NCBI RefSeq assembly: GCF_900107735.1
Contig: NZ_FNQV01000003.1
Span: 1-64,000 of the forward strand
Source: Bowdeniella nasicola
GTDB lineage: Bacteria; Actinomycetota; Actinomycetes; Actinomycetales; Actinomycetaceae
Length of the DNA: 64,000 nt
Reading direction: 5' to 3'
Position 1 is the stretch's first letter, and each line of letters opens with the position of its first letter. Of this stretch, positions 7,570-18,806 are shown in pieces. Under the pieces are notes generated by a model that saw only the letters and a list, made by a program, of their open reading frames with translations, made no database searches and was not told the origin of the DNA. The position numbers and the translations under genes are program-made.

Positions 7570-8115
7570 ATGACCACTCTGAAGGACCTCACCGGTACCT
7601 GGACCATCGACCCGAGCCACACCGAGGTCGGGTTCGTCGCTCGCCACGCCATGGTGACCAAGGTTCGCGGCAGCTTCACCGATGTCACGGGAACGGCGAA
7701 CTTCGACAACGGTGTGGACAGCGGCCAGGTCGACGTCACCATCAAGGCCGAGTCGGTCGATACCCGTAGCGCTGACCGCGATGCGCACCTGCGCTCCGAG
7801 GACTTCTTTGAGGTCGAGAAGTACCCGAGCATCACCTTCAAGTCCACCGACGTCAAGGCCGTCGATGAGGACACCCTGCAGGTGACCGGCGACCTCACCA
7901 TCAAGGACGTCACCATGCCCGTGACCATCGACTTCGATTTCCAGGGCGTCGTTACCGACCCGTGGGGCAACGAGCGCGCGGGCCTGGAAGGCTCCGTCGT
8001 CGTGAACCGCAAGGACTTCGGTCTGCAGTGGAACGCTGCCCTCGAGGCCGGCGGCGTTCTCGTCTCCGAAAAGGTGACCCTCCAGTTCGAGGTGTCCGCA
8101 ACCAAGAACGCCTAA
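7570..8115 (+). CDS. YceI-family protein
   Basis: The 181-residue protein is a complete YceI/lipocalin-like domain. It has W-T-I-D-P-S-H-T-E-V-G-F near the start, V-R-G-S-F-T-D-V-T-G, then A-H-L-R-S-E-D-F-F and Y-P-S-I-T-F-K-S-T in the middle, and D-P-W-G-N-E-R-A-G near the end. YceI proteins bind isoprenoid-like lipids. Lack of a signal peptide points to a cytoplasmic form, as is usual in actinobacteria. A strong GAAGGAGA site precedes the ATG. GC content returns to the core level here, marking the right end of the island. Confidence 0.92.
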   Translation: MTTLKDLTGTWTIDPSHTEVGFVARHAMVTKVRGSFTDVTGTANFDNGVDSGQVDVTIKAESVDTRSADRDAHLRSEDFFEVEKYPSITFKSTDVKAVDEDTLQVTGDLTIKDVTMPVTIDFDFQGVVTDPWGNERAGLEGSVVVNRKDFGLQWNAALEAGGVLVSEKVTLQFEVSATKNA

Positions 8116-8148
8116 GCGTTCCTCCTGCCGCGACTTACGCGGCCCGAT

Positions 8149-8181
8149 GCCCCACAGCGCTGCCCCCCTTGGCTGTGGGGC
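8149..8181. terminator. Bidirectional terminator between YceI and S4-protein genes
   Basis: GCCCCACAGC and GCTGTGGGGC pair over 10 bp around a 13-base loop, between the stops of two convergent genes. Confidence 0.7.
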
Positions 8182-8191
8182 GTTGGCGTAT

Positions 8192-8590
8192 CTAGCGGGG
8201 GTCGCGGCCCATGAGGCGGTCGAGTGCTCGGCGTTCCTTTTTCGTGGGACGCCCAGCGCCGCGGTCCCGAAAGACCGGCATCGGTGCAACGAGCGGGGTG
8301 GGGCGCGGCGGCGAATGATCGATGTAGCACGTTGCGGCGACGGGTGCGCCGACCCGCTTCTTTAGCAGCCCCGTTACTTCAAGGATCCGATCAAAGCCCT
8401 GGAAGCGGTAGCGCACCTCGTCCCCGACGCGTACGGGGGTGGCGGGCTTGGCGCGCTCGTCGTTGACGCGAACGTGCCCGGCGCGGCACGCCTGCGCCGC
8501 AGCCGAGCGCGTCTTTAGTTGCCGTACCGACCACAGCCAGACGTCGACTCGAACACTTCCCTCGGTTATCGGACTTGTCATGCCCACCAT
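8192..8590 (-). CDS. S4-domain RNA-binding protein, Hsp15/HslR-like
   Basis: The 132-residue protein has an S4 fold at residues about 15-75: V-R-V-D-V-W-L-W-S-V-R, K-T-R-S-A-A-A-Q-A-C, G-H-V-R-V-N and V-R-V-G-D-E-V. The tail is basic with G-R-P-T-K-K-E-R-R. Hsp15-type proteins bind 50S subunits carrying peptidyl-tRNA. A second ATG three codons in (8581) is an equally good start. Confidence 0.85.
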   Translation of the reverse strand: MVGMTSPITEGSVRVDVWLWSVRQLKTRSAAAQACRAGHVRVNDERAKPATPVRVGDEVRYRFQGFDRILEVTGLLKKRVGAPVAATCYIDHSPPRPTPLVAPMPVFRDRGAGRPTKKERRALDRLMGRDPR

Positions 8591-8604
8591 CGTGTCATGA
8601 CGCG

Positions 8605-8925
8605 CTAGAGATCCTCGATGGTCAGCGCTTCGTAGCAGTGATAGGCAACCTTTTCGTAGGGGTGTGCCTCGATCATTGCCGCGACGGCGGCTTTGGCTCG
8701 ATCACGCGGGCAGACCGCCTCGATCCGAACTTCCTCGACGACTTCGAGCGAGCCGAGCGTCCCAATCGTCGGGCTAGCCCCACTTTCGGGTCGAAACCGG
8801 CCCTGGCCGCGTGCGGAGAAACTGCACGCGCTGTAATTGCCGACGTGTCCGGCGCCCGCGCCCGCCAGAGCATCCCGGATGCGGTCCGCATGCTCCACGG
8901 GCGCGAACACCACGATGACGATCAC
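8605..8925 (-). CDS. NIF3/YqfO C-terminal-domain-like protein
   Basis: This 106-residue protein resembles the small PII/CutA-like domain found alone or inserted in NIF3/YqfO proteins. It begins with a V-F-A-P-V-E-H-A-D strand. G-N-Y-S-A-C-S-F follows, then G-Q-G-R-F-R-P and A-H-P-Y-E-K-V-A-Y near the end. Its exact role is unknown. The start overlaps the stop of the upstream GST-like gene by four bases, so they form one operon. Confidence 0.8.
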   Translation of the reverse strand: MIVIVVFAPVEHADRIRDALAGAGAGHVGNYSACSFSARGQGRFRPESGASPTIGTLGSLEVVEEVRIEAVCPRDRAKAAVAAMIEAHPYEKVAYHCYEALTIEDL

Positions 8926-9878
8926 GAGAGTTGGTCGCGGCCGCTGGGCTCATCCAGCCAGGACATGTCGGGGCCCTTGGGCACGATCTGCGTCGGGTTC
9001 ACGTTGGTGTGCACGACGTAGTAGTGTTCCTTGATCTGGTCGATATTCATCGTATCCCCGAATCCGGGCGTCTGCCACAGGTCCTTGAGATAGGCGGACA
9101 GGACGGGGAAGGAGGAGATCGTCTGCCGGTTGCACTTAAAGTGGCCGAAATAGACGGGGTCGAAGCGCACGAGCGTCGGATAGAGGCGAATATCTGCCAG
9201 GGTGATCGAATCGCCAACCAGATAGCGTCGGTCCGCGAGCAGTTCCTCGAGCCAGTCGAGGGTAGCGAAGACGCGATCGTAGGCATCCTCATAAGCGCTT
9301 TGCGACGTGGCGAAGCCGGCCTGGTAGACGCCATTGTTGAGATCCGGGTAGACGCGTTCGTTGATCTTTTCGATCTCCTCGCGCAGGTCCTCCGGGTAGA
9401 GCTCGGGGGCGTCGGGCTTGGCACACTCGCCCCACTGCGTCGCCAGGTCCTTGGAGAGCTGATCGAAGTCGTTTGTCACGACGGCCGTCGTCGGAATGTC
9501 GACCATGGCCGGCACCGTGATACCGAGCGGATAGTCGGGAACCCGATTGAAGTAGGCCTCCTGCAGGCGCTCGATGCCAAGGACCGGATCCTGGCCGCCC
9601 GGATCGAGGTCGAAGGTCCAGGAGCGCTCGTCGTGGGTTGGTCCCGCGAGCCCGAGCGAGATGGCGTCCTGCAAGCCCATGAGCTCGCGGACAAGAATGG
9701 TGCGGTGTGCCCACGGGCAGGCGCGTGCGGCGGCAAGGTGATAGCGGCCGGCCTCCACCGGCCAGGTCACGTCACCCACCTTCTCGCCCGCCGGTTCGCC
9801 CGCGGGTGCATCCGCAACGATCCGATCCGTGATGTAGCGGGTGTCGCGGTCAAAGGTGCCGCTGGTGTCATCGCTCAT
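8922..9878 (-). CDS. Glutathionyl-hydroquinone reductase-like (GST Xi) thiol transferase
   Basis: The 318-residue protein has the C-P-W-A-H-R active-site motif at about residue 53 within a thioredoxin-like N-terminal domain. An all-helical GST C-terminal domain follows, with L-V-G-D-S-I-T-L-A-D-I-R-L-Y-P-T-L at about 225-245. This is the ECM4/YqjG (S-glutathionyl-hydroquinone reductase) architecture. Actinobacteria generally use mycothiol, so the thiol cofactor here is open. GAGGAGA precedes the ATG. Confidence 0.85.
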   Translation of the reverse strand: MSDDTSGTFDRDTRYITDRIVADAPAGEPAGEKVGDVTWPVEAGRYHLAAARACPWAHRTILVRELMGLQDAISLGLAGPTHDERSWTFDLDPGGQDPVLGIERLQEAYFNRVPDYPLGITVPAMVDIPTTAVVTNDFDQLSKDLATQWGECAKPDAPELYPEDLREEIEKINERVYPDLNNGVYQAGFATSQSAYEDAYDRVFATLDWLEELLADRRYLVGDSITLADIRLYPTLVRFDPVYFGHFKCNRQTISSFPVLSAYLKDLWQTPGFGDTMNIDQIKEHYYVVHTNVNPTQIVPKGPDMSWLDEPSGRDQLS

Positions 9879-9985
9879 GATGTCTCCTCACGTACTGCGG
9901 TGATCCCTACCGTAGGCCGATGGCCGCGACATCCGCGAGGTGAGCGATGCGGAGACGACGAGTCTGCCGCCCCCGCATCGCCGAG

Positions 9986-11620
9986 CTAGGAGGCGGCGAC
10001 CGCCCCAGCCTCCTGGAACTCGCGCTTCGCGGGAGTTTCCGCGGTGCGCAGCAACCGGGTAGCGGCCGCCGTCGCAAGGGCGAGTGCGCTGAATGCGGCA
10101 AGTCCCAGCAGGCCGCGTTCGTGGAGCCACCCGAATGCGAGCGCAGTGGTAGCGGCGATGCTGAGCGCCGCGAAGCCGAGGATCCCTCCCGAGCGTCGCA
10201 GTGCGTGATCGCGCGTCACCGCGAGGACTGTTCGCTGCTCGGTGAGCGTGACCGCCAGCAGGATGAGGAGGTTCGTCCCCATTCCGATCCACACGGGATG
10301 GACTCCGAGGTGAAACGTCGCCGGCTGCCAACCACCGAGCTGGTACCAGGCGAGACCCGCGCCGAACCCGCCCGCCATTGCGGAAAGAGCTGCTCGGCGG
10401 GTGGCGAGTGGCCAGAACAGCACCCCGATGATGGGGGCGAGCGTAGCGCCATTGCGCAACGTCCACGCGAGCACGTTCCACCAGGCCGATTCGCTCGTAC
10501 GCGCAAACGCAAAGGCGATCATCACGACGGTAAGCACGACGAGCGATCGCCGTGTCCACGTCACGAGCTGCTCGGGGCTCGCATCGGGGCGGATCGCGAG
10601 TCCGACGTCGCGCCCAAGGCTCGTCGCGCCGGAGAACTGGCACGGTCCACCCCAACCGAGGGCGCACGCCCAGATGCCGAGGAAGAACAAGGCCGCCAGG
10701 GGAGCGGGCACCGCGGACGCGACGTATTGGGCGACGCCAATGAGACCGTTGGAGGCGCCCGGCAGCGTCAGGGCTGCCGCGATTCCGATGAGGGTACCGA
10801 TCACGATGAACGGCACCGCGAGCCACGCGGCCGCGATCAGCCCCTGCCGGCCAGCGGCGGGCGTGCGGCACGATAGCGACATCTGGAACGCCGCCTGCGC
10901 GAGCAGCACGTTGACGATGAACGTACCGAACCAGGCGACGATGAGCCCGGTTCCGGCGCTGGACAGGGAGAACAGTTCCGGCCGCTGATCGCTTGCGGCT
11001 GCGAGCGCGGGCAGCCCCGGTGTGCCAAGGACCGCGACGGCGCCCACGCCCAGCATGAAGGCGAATGCGACACAGTTCGAGGTCTGGGCGAACGCGACCG
11101 AGCGCATGCCGCCGGCCGCGAGATAGGCCAACAGCAGCAGGGCAGTAAAGATGACGGTTAGGTGCACGGGCAGGCCGGTCACGACGTGCAGCGCGGAGGC
11201 GAAGGCGATTGCCGTCGCCACGGCCCACATGGGGAACGTGAAGGCTGTAATACCGCCCGCAATGCCGCGCGCGAGTCGGCCGTAACGATCGCCGATGAGC
11301 CCGGAGACGGTGACGACGAGGCGCTGTCGCAGCGGGGCGACGAGTAGTAGCGCAATGAGCAGGATCTGCGTGATCTCAGCGACGCCGTACCATAGCGCGG
11401 AAACCCCGGTGCGGTAGCTCAACTCGAGGATCGCGATAAACGATGAGCCCGAGAACAGGCCGGTGATGCACACTGCCACGGTCCACGGTGAAAAGGATCG
11501 CCCGCCGACAAAGAAGTCCGCAGCGCCGCCAGCTCGGCCCGCGAGAGCACGCGGGCCGAGAATAAGGAAGAGGGTGTACCCGAGCGCGAGTGTCACCGTC
11601 CAGATGCCGACGCTGCTCAC
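9986..11620 (-). CDS. Sodium:solute symporter (SSS family)
   Basis: The 544-residue membrane protein has about 13-14 hydrophobic helices. SSS hallmarks include D-F-F-V-G-G-R after the first helix and G-L-F-S-G-S-S-F-I in the second. Others are G-D-R-Y-G-R-L-A-R-G and, later, A-A-G-G-M-R-S-V-A-F-A-Q-T. The substrate cannot be read from sequence. It overlaps the upstream OsmC gene by four bases (ATGA), and both lie behind an S-box-like leader, which suggests a sulfur compound such as methionine. That is inference. Confidence 0.85.
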   Translation of the reverse strand: MSSVGIWTVTLALGYTLFLILGPRALAGRAGGAADFFVGGRSFSPWTVAVCITGLFSGSSFIAILELSYRTGVSALWYGVAEITQILLIALLLVAPLRQRLVVTVSGLIGDRYGRLARGIAGGITAFTFPMWAVATAIAFASALHVVTGLPVHLTVIFTALLLLAYLAAGGMRSVAFAQTSNCVAFAFMLGVGAVAVLGTPGLPALAAASDQRPELFSLSSAGTGLIVAWFGTFIVNVLLAQAAFQMSLSCRTPAAGRQGLIAAAWLAVPFIVIGTLIGIAAALTLPGASNGLIGVAQYVASAVPAPLAALFFLGIWACALGWGGPCQFSGATSLGRDVGLAIRPDASPEQLVTWTRRSLVVLTVVMIAFAFARTSESAWWNVLAWTLRNGATLAPIIGVLFWPLATRRAALSAMAGGFGAGLAWYQLGGWQPATFHLGVHPVWIGMGTNLLILLAVTLTEQRTVLAVTRDHALRRSGGILGFAALSIAATTALAFGWLHERGLLGLAAFSALALATAAATRLLRTAETPAKREFQEAGAVAAS

Positions 11621-12120
11621 GCGCTTACCTCAGCGCCGTTGAGCAGCCAGGTGACCTCGGGCGTGCAGCCGGCCTGGTGGAACAGGTTGTAGGCCGGGCA
11701 GCGCTTTTCTACCTGGTCAATGAGCTCAGCAAACTCATCAGTCAGCGCGGTGGCCTCAACCCACACCGTCGCTTCGAGCGAGGTGAATGACGGGCTGACG
11801 TCAGCAAGCCCGGCAAAGCCGCGACGGTCGAGCTTGGCCGTCGCCGTGTGGCGGATGACGGCGATATCGATGCCGCGCTCGCGGGCTACGAGCTCAATGA
11901 GCACTGTCAGGCAGCCCAGGAATCCACCGACGACGTAATCCATCGGGGTGGGGGCGGAATTATCTCCGCCGAGCGCGACGGGCTCGCCCGTCGTAAAGGA
12001 AAACGAGCCGACCTCAACATCGGTGCGGAGCGCTCCGGTCCAGGTGCCGCGGGCGCGGATCGACTTGAGTTGCGGGGTGGACGCGATCGCAGGGGTATCA
12101 ACAGTAGTAGCGGTAGACAT
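11617..12120 (-). CDS. OsmC-family protein
   Basis: The 167-residue protein has the OsmC/Ohr fold with both redox cysteines. One is in G-G-F-L-G-C-L (about residue 90). The other is in E-K-R-C-P-A-Y-N (about 138). P-T-P-M-D-Y-V-V-G-G lies before the first. The spacing fits the YhfA/OsmC branch, which acts on organic peroxides or sulfur metabolites. A GAGGA site lies eight bases before the ATG, and a 150-base leader with several hairpins follows the putative riboswitch. Confidence 0.88.
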   Translation of the reverse strand: MSTATTVDTPAIASTPQLKSIRARGTWTGALRTDVEVGSFSFTTGEPVALGGDNSAPTPMDYVVGGFLGCLTVLIELVARERGIDIAVIRHTATAKLDRRGFAGLADVSPSFTSLEATVWVEATALTDEFAELIDQVEKRCPAYNLFHQAGCTPEVTWLLNGAEVSA

Positions 12121-12271
12121 GAATAGTCCTCACGGTAGGACACCAACGGCAGGCCGAAGTTGGGCAGAAATCTGCCGTGGCTACGGGATGGGGTGGGGCG
12201 TCGTACCCCGAGCAGTGCCGGGGTAACTGCGGTCTCACACCGCGGCGAGCATTCGTGTCATGGACAAAACC

Positions 12272-12366
12272 TCCATCGCACCTGGCGTTAGCACCGGGGC
12301 CGCATGGGCGGCGGGTTGCTGCAGCGTTATCGAGCCAGGACTCTCGGCTGCTCTGGATAGATGTCC
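12272..12366 (-). promoter_or_regulatory. Candidate S-box-like (SAM-sensing) riboswitch upstream of the OsmC-symporter operon
   Basis: On the minus strand the leader contains, in S-box order, ATCCAGAGCAGCCGAGAGT, CTGGCTCGATAACG, CAGCAACC, a small CCGC/GCGG hairpin and GGTGCTAACGCC. These match the conserved core of SAM-I-type aptamers (GATGAAGC, CGGCAACC, GGTGCTAATTCC). CATC at the 5' side can pair with GATG at the 3' side, and CCTGGC with GCCAGG. The stem normally called P4 seems very short or absent, so this may be a variant class. A 7-bp hairpin at 12204-12225 (TACCCCG/CGGGGTA) could be part of the expression platform. Confidence 0.5.
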
Positions 12367-12422
12367 CGCCAACCTAACGAGCGCTTGCTCCCATCACCCC
12401 CTGCCGTCCGCATGATGGACGC

Positions 12423-12428
12423 TAGGGT
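12423..12428 (+). promoter_or_regulatory. -10 hexamer of a leaderless promoter (NUDIX gene)
   Basis: TAGGGT lies exactly six bases before the ATG of the NUDIX gene, which has no ribosome-binding site. Transcription should start at the first codon. No clear -35 is seen. Confidence 0.5.
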
Positions 12429-12434
12429 GAGCCT

Positions 12435-13082
12435 ATGAGCTCGACGTTTGCCTGGGAAGAGCGGCTTCGCACCCACCTCGCCTCCGTTCCGAGTGCCGAG
12501 CGGCCCCTCGCTGTGACCGACGATGGCCGCAAACTGCGGACGGCCGCAGTCCTTGCCGCCCTCAGCCACGAGGAGGATCCGGTCATCATCATGGTGCGCC
12601 GCGCCGCGGCGCTACGATCCCACCCGGGCCAAGTCGCGCTTCCCGGTGGATCCATCGAAGCCGGCGAGAATGCGATTGAAGCGGCGTTGCGCGAAGCCCA
12701 CGAGGAAGTGGACCTCGCCCCCGAGCGGGTGCGGGTCCTCGGGCATCTCGCGGACCACCGGACCGGTGGCTCGGATTTTGCCGTCACGCCCGTCGTTGGC
12801 ACGGTGGGGGAGCCGGGCGAGCTTTATGCCAAGGACACCGGCGAGGTCGCGAGTGTCCACCAGCTTCACATCTCCCAGCTCGCCGATCCCGATCATCGTG
12901 CGACCGCGACCCTCATGCACGGCTATAAAGGTCCCGCCTTCGTCGTCGATGACCTCTTTATCTGGGGCTTTACCGCTCATCTGCTGGATGGGCTGATCGA
13001 GATCGGGGGCTGGGCGCAACCTTGGGACCACGCCAAGCAGCTCGATGTTCCAATGGACTTCTTCCGGCCCGAGGTTCGCTAG
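12435..13082 (+). CDS. NUDIX hydrolase, coenzyme A pyrophosphatase (NudL-like)
   Basis: The 215-residue protein has the NudL-specific motif L-R-S-H-P-G-Q-V-A-L-P-G-G just before the Nudix box. The box itself has G-S-I-E-A-G-E followed by R-E-A-H-E-E-V. This group splits CoA or its oxidised forms into 4'-phosphopantetheine and adenosine 3',5'-bisphosphate. The gene is monocistronic and followed by a terminator. Confidence 0.88.
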   Translation: MSSTFAWEERLRTHLASVPSAERPLAVTDDGRKLRTAAVLAALSHEEDPVIIMVRRAAALRSHPGQVALPGGSIEAGENAIEAALREAHEEVDLAPERVRVLGHLADHRTGGSDFAVTPVVGTVGEPGELYAKDTGEVASVHQLHISQLADPDHRATATLMHGYKGPAFVVDDLFIWGFTAHLLDGLIEIGGWAQPWDHAKQLDVPMDFFRPEVR

Positions 13083-13121
13083 GTAGTTTCCTGGAGCTCA
13101 TGTCCTTGTGAATGCACGAAA

Positions 13122-13159
13122 CCCTGCCGGTAGGCGAGCTACTAGCAGGGCGTGTTTTT
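13122..13159 (+). terminator. Terminator of the NUDIX gene
   Basis: CCCTGC and GCAGGG pair, with an inner GTAG/CTAC stem, followed by CGTGTTTTT. Confidence 0.75.
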
Positions 13160-13181
13160 CGCATAATCATCGCGAAAAATG

Positions 13182-13269
13182 TGGCGGAGGATGGGGGATT
13201 CGAACCCCCGAGGGCTTGCACCCAACACGCTTTCCAAGCGTGCGCCATAGGCCACTAGGCGAATCCTCC
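13182..13269 (-). tRNA. tRNA-Ser (anticodon GGA)
   Basis: The minus strand gives acceptor arms GGAGGAT and ATCCTCC, a variable arm typical of class II tRNAs, GGTTCGAATCC in the T arm and an anticodon loop CTTGGAAAG with GGA. Discriminator G and an encoded CCA (13182-13184) follow. Confidence 0.95.
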
Positions 13270-13351
13270 TGGATGGACACATCGATGATGTGCAATCAGT
13301 AATATTAGCGGCTTTGTGGGCCAGCGTCGAATCTGGCGCAGCTTTGCCGAC

Positions 13352-13381
13352 GTGACGATGACCGCAACTATCGGTTACAGT
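13352..13381 (+). promoter_or_regulatory. Promoter of the SRP RNA
   Basis: GTGACG at 13352-13357 and TACAGT at 13376-13381 with an 18-base spacer place the start near 13388, the first base of the RNA helix. Confidence 0.55.
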
Positions 13382-13386
13382 AGTCG

Positions 13387-13475
13387 GTGGCCCCCACGTG
13401 ACGTTATCTCACCCAACTCCCCCAGGGCAGGAATGCAGCAAGGGTAAGTGAGCTCTGACGGGTGCGTGGGGGTCC
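13387..13475 (+). ncRNA. ffs: Signal recognition particle 4.5S RNA
   Basis: CCCCCACG at 13390-13397 pairs with CGTGGGGG at 13465-13472, closing one long helix. The apical SRP domain is present: CCCCCAGGGCAGGAATGCAG followed by CAAGGGTAA, close to the conserved GGAAG/GAGCA loops. A position just before dnaX is normal in actinobacteria. Confidence 0.92.
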
Positions 13476-13502
13476 TTGCTATCCCCAGGCTGCTTGACCG
13501 GG

Positions 13503-13531
13503 CTGACGATGTCCGTCCTTCGCCCTATGCT
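13503..13531 (+). promoter_or_regulatory. Leaderless promoter of dnaX
   Basis: CTGACG (13503-13508), 17 bases, then TATGCT (13526-13531), which ends six bases before the GTG start. The transcript should begin at the start codon. Confidence 0.55.
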
Positions 13532-13537
13532 TCAAGG

Positions 13538-15823
13538 GTGAGTACCGCCCTGTATCGCCGCTATCGACCCGAGACCTTTGCTGAAGTGATCGGGCAAGAG
13601 CATGTCACCGAACCGCTGACCGCGGCATTGCGGGCTGACCGAATCTCTCACGCCTACTTGTTTTCGGGGCCGCGCGGCTGCGGTAAAACAACGTCGGCGC
13701 GAATCTTTGCGCGCTGCCTGAACTGCGCCGAAGGCCCGACGGACACTCCATGCGGGACATGCCCGTCGTGTGTGGATCTCGCCCGCGGCGGCAGCGGTTC
13801 GCTAGACGTCGTTGAGATTGACGCGGCCTCCCACAATGGCGTCGATGATGCCCGCGACCTGCGCGAGCGCGCCGCCTTTGCTCCCGCGCGGGATCGGTTC
13901 AAAATCTTCATCCTCGATGAGGCCCACATGGTCACGCCGCAGGGGTTTAACGCTCTGCTGAAGATCGTTGAAGAGCCGCCCGCGCATGTGAAGTTCATCT
14001 TCGCGACGACCGAGCCGGAAAAGGTCATCGGCACGATTCGCTCGCGCACGCATCACTACCCCTTCCGCCTGGTTCCGCCCGAGCAACTCTCCGCCTACCT
14101 CAACCACCTGTGCGAGGCCGAGAGCATCCAGATCGACAAGGGCGTAGTGCCGCTCGTCGTGCGTGCCGGCGGGGGATCGGTGCGTGATTCGCTTTCCGTG
14201 CTCGACCAACTCATGGCCGGCGCCATCGACGGCGAGATTGGCTACGAGCGCGCAGCCCAGCTGTTGGGCTACACCTCGGCGGGGCTGCTTGATGATGCCG
14301 TCGGCGCAATGTCGGGCATCGATGGCGCGGCACTGTTCCGCGTCGTTGACCACGTCGTCGAATCCGGTCACGATCCCAAGCGTTTTACCGAGGACCTGCT
14401 GCAGCGACTCCGCGACCTCGTCGTCCTCGCGATCGCGGGCGATGCGGGACGTGACGCCATCCACGGCGTTCCCGATGATCAGCTCGAACGCATGGCTCAC
14501 CAGGCGAGCCAACTCGGGGCCCGCCGCGCATCGGTCTCGGCGGATGCGGTGCACGACGCGCTGATCGATATGTCCGGCGCGACATCGCCCAGGCTGCAGC
14601 TCGAGCTGTTGTGTGCCCGGCTCATCCTCGCCCAGACGCAGCCCGAGGCTCCCGCAGCTGGGGCCGTACCGGCGCAGGGGAGCGTTCCTGCCGAGCGGAT
14701 GCCCCGCCCCGCGGACCGGCCCCTGCCGCAGATGCCAAAATTCGGTAGGGCGAGCGGACAGGAGCAGCAGCCTAACGCCCCGCAACGGCCAGAGCCCGCA
14801 CCCGCTGCGAGCAAGCCCGAGCCGGCGCGCGAGGAGCGAGCGCAGCAGGTGCCCGAGCCCGAGCGCAAGGAGCAGCCAGAGCCCGCGCCGGAGGCACAAC
14901 GCGAGCCGATGCAGGCACCAGCACCCGAAGCGCAACGCGAACCAAAGCAGGCGCCCGCACCCGCCGAAGCGGAGCGGGGCGCATCGGCCGAGGACGCCGA
15001 CATGTTGCGCCGGCGCTGGGACGAAGTGCTGGAGGTGCTCAAAGGCATCAGCCGTGTGACGTGGACCCTCGTGCAGGATCACGCTGTCGTCGGTGCCGTC
15101 TCGGGCGATAGCGTCCCCGTGCTCTTCCAGATTGACCCGCTGCGGCAACGGTTTGAGAACGGTCCCCATGCCGAGCACCTTGCCGAAGCGATCTTCCAGG
15201 CCGTCGGCCTCCGCGTGACCGTGCACGGCGAGCAGGTCGGCGCGAATGATGCCGCACCGGTTACGCCCGCGAAGAAGGAGCCGCAACCGGCACCGGAGCC
15301 CTCGCCCTCACCGCAGCCCGCACCGCAGCGGCCCGAGCCCGTCCGGCAGGAGCCCCAGCGGCCTGAGCCCGTCCGGCAGGAGCCCCAGCGGCCTGAGCCC
15401 GCGCCCGAGCAGCAGGAGGAACCGGCTACAGGGTACTGGCCGGCGCCGCGCAAGCCTGGTGTGCCAATGCCAGCTGATGCGCCGGCCCCCGCTAAATCCG
15501 AAAAACCCGCCCCCGGGGTTCCGATGCCGGGAGTGCCCTTTCCGTCCGATCACGTCGATGAGCGAGGCCGCGAAACGAACACCGCCCAGCCGGAGCTCAA
15601 GCGGCCCGATGTCGCCTCCCCGCTGACCGGCTCGGCGACGCCGCAGGCCGAGGCTCATACCGATGGCCCGGAGCCGAGTGAGCCTCCCGACGATGAGGAC
15701 GAATACGGCGGCGCCAGCGACGATGATCAGGTGGTCGACGATGCCGAGTCCGAACTCAGCGGCGTCCAGCTCTTGAAAGCCGAACTCGGCGGCGTTGTGC
15801 TCGAGGAGATTGACGAGACGTAA
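13538..15823 (+). CDS. dnaX: DNA polymerase III subunits gamma/tau
   Basis: The 761-residue protein starts at GTG with [13 protein letters not shown], the conserved DnaX beginning. A longer frame would overlap the SRP RNA and is rejected. Walker A is G-P-R-G-C-G-K-T-T, four zinc cysteines follow (C-L-N-C ... C-G-T-C ... C), Walker B is I-L-D-E-A-H and the sensor is T-T-E-P-E-K-V. Domain III ends near residue 370. A Pro/Glu/Gln-rich linker with internal repeats then flanks a tau-like domain at about 490-580. It loads the sliding clamp in replication. It overlaps recR by one base (TAATG). Confidence 0.95.
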   Translation: MSTALYRRYRPETFAEVIGQEHVTEPLTAALRADRISHAYLFSGPRGCGKTTSARIFARCLNCAEGPTDTPCGTCPSCVDLARGGSGSLDVVEIDAASHNGVDDARDLRERAAFAPARDRFKIFILDEAHMVTPQGFNALLKIVEEPPAHVKFIFATTEPEKVIGTIRSRTHHYPFRLVPPEQLSAYLNHLCEAESIQIDKGVVPLVVRAGGGSVRDSLSVLDQLMAGAIDGEIGYERAAQLLGYTSAGLLDDAVGAMSGIDGAALFRVVDHVVESGHDPKRFTEDLLQRLRDLVVLAIAGDAGRDAIHGVPDDQLERMAHQASQLGARRASVSADAVHDALIDMSGATSPRLQLELLCARLILAQTQPEAPAAGAVPAQGSVPAERMPRPADRPLPQMPKFGRASGQEQQPNAPQRPEPAPAASKPEPAREERAQQVPEPERKEQPEPAPEAQREPMQAPAPEAQREPKQAPAPAEAERGASAEDADMLRRRWDEVLEVLKGISRVTWTLVQDHAVVGAVSGDSVPVLFQIDPLRQRFENGPHAEHLAEAIFQAVGLRVTVHGEQVGANDAAPVTPAKKEPQPAPEPSPSPQPAPQRPEPVRQEPQRPEPVRQEPQRPEPAPEQQEEPATGYWPAPRKPGVPMPADAPAPAKSEKPAPGVPMPGVPFPSDHVDERGRETNTAQPELKRPDVASPLTGSATPQAEAHTDGPEPSEPPDDEDEYGGASDDDQVVDDAESELSGVQLLKAELGGVVLEEIDET
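15331..15400 (+). repeat. 30-bp tandem repeat inside dnaX
   Basis: Two 30-bp units (15331-15360 and 15361-15390) differ by one base and are followed by a 10-base partial third unit. They encode a ten-residue repeat [10 protein letters not shown] in the acidic/proline-rich tail. Copy number could vary between strains. Confidence 0.9.
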
Positions 15824-16422
15824 TGGCGATCTATGACGGCGCCCTGCAAGACCTCATCGACGAACTCGGCCAGCTGCCTGGCATCGGCCCGAAGTCCGCT
15901 CAGCGCATCGCGTTCTATCTCCTGGCGGCCGACAAGGACCGCGTTGATGCCCTCGCCTCCGCGATCCAGATCGTGAAGGACAAAGTCCACTTCTGCGAAG
16001 TCTGCGGCAACGTCGCGGAAGCCGAACTGTGCCGAATCTGCGCCGATCCACGCCGCAGCGATGACATTATCTGCGTCGTCGAAGAACCCAAGGACGTCGC
16101 CGCGATCGAGCGCACGCGGGAATTTCGCGGCCGCTACCACGTGCTGGGCGGCGCGATCGATCCCATCAACGGTGTCGGCCCCGGCGACCTACGCATCCAG
16201 GACCTTATGACGAGACTCACAACGAGTGACGTCAGCGAGGTCATCATCGCGACCGACCCCAACATCGAGGGCGAGGCCACTGCGGCCTACCTCGCGCGGA
16301 TGCTGCGCGGCCTCGAGGTGCCAGTCTCCCGCCTTGCCTCGGGCCTGCCCGTGGGGGGCGATCTGGAATACGCCGACGAGGTCACCCTCGGCCGCGCCTT
16401 CGAGGGACGCCGACGGCTGTAA
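15823..16422 (+). CDS. recR: Recombination protein RecR
   Basis: The 199-residue protein is a standard RecR. It has the helix-hairpin-helix [11 protein letters not shown] near residue 18 and a C-x-x-C ... C-x-x-C zinc finger at 56-72 (C-E-V-C, C-R-I-C). A Toprim domain follows with [15 protein letters not shown] and the end [12 protein letters not shown]. It works with RecF/RecO in loading RecA at gaps. It is translationally coupled to dnaX. Confidence 0.96.
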   Translation: MAIYDGALQDLIDELGQLPGIGPKSAQRIAFYLLAADKDRVDALASAIQIVKDKVHFCEVCGNVAEAELCRICADPRRSDDIICVVEEPKDVAAIERTREFRGRYHVLGGAIDPINGVGPGDLRIQDLMTRLTTSDVSEVIIATDPNIEGEATAAYLARMLRGLEVPVSRLASGLPVGGDLEYADEVTLGRAFEGRRRL

Positions 16423-16504
16423 CTGCCCACATGGTGGTATTCCTGGAAAGTCCTGGCCGCCCGGTGCCTAGCATCGAGCAACACGAGACCCCAGGAAGGT
16501 TGCC

Positions 16505-18804
<2,300 letters not shown>

Positions 18805-18806
18805 GC

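Noticed and set aside
13448-13537. Upstream extension of dnaX
   Set aside because: It would overlap the SRP RNA and lacks the conserved start; the leaderless GTG at 13538 fits better.
13538-15823. Programmed frameshift in dnaX producing a separate gamma subunit
   Set aside because: I saw no A-rich slippery run with a following stem at the domain III boundary.
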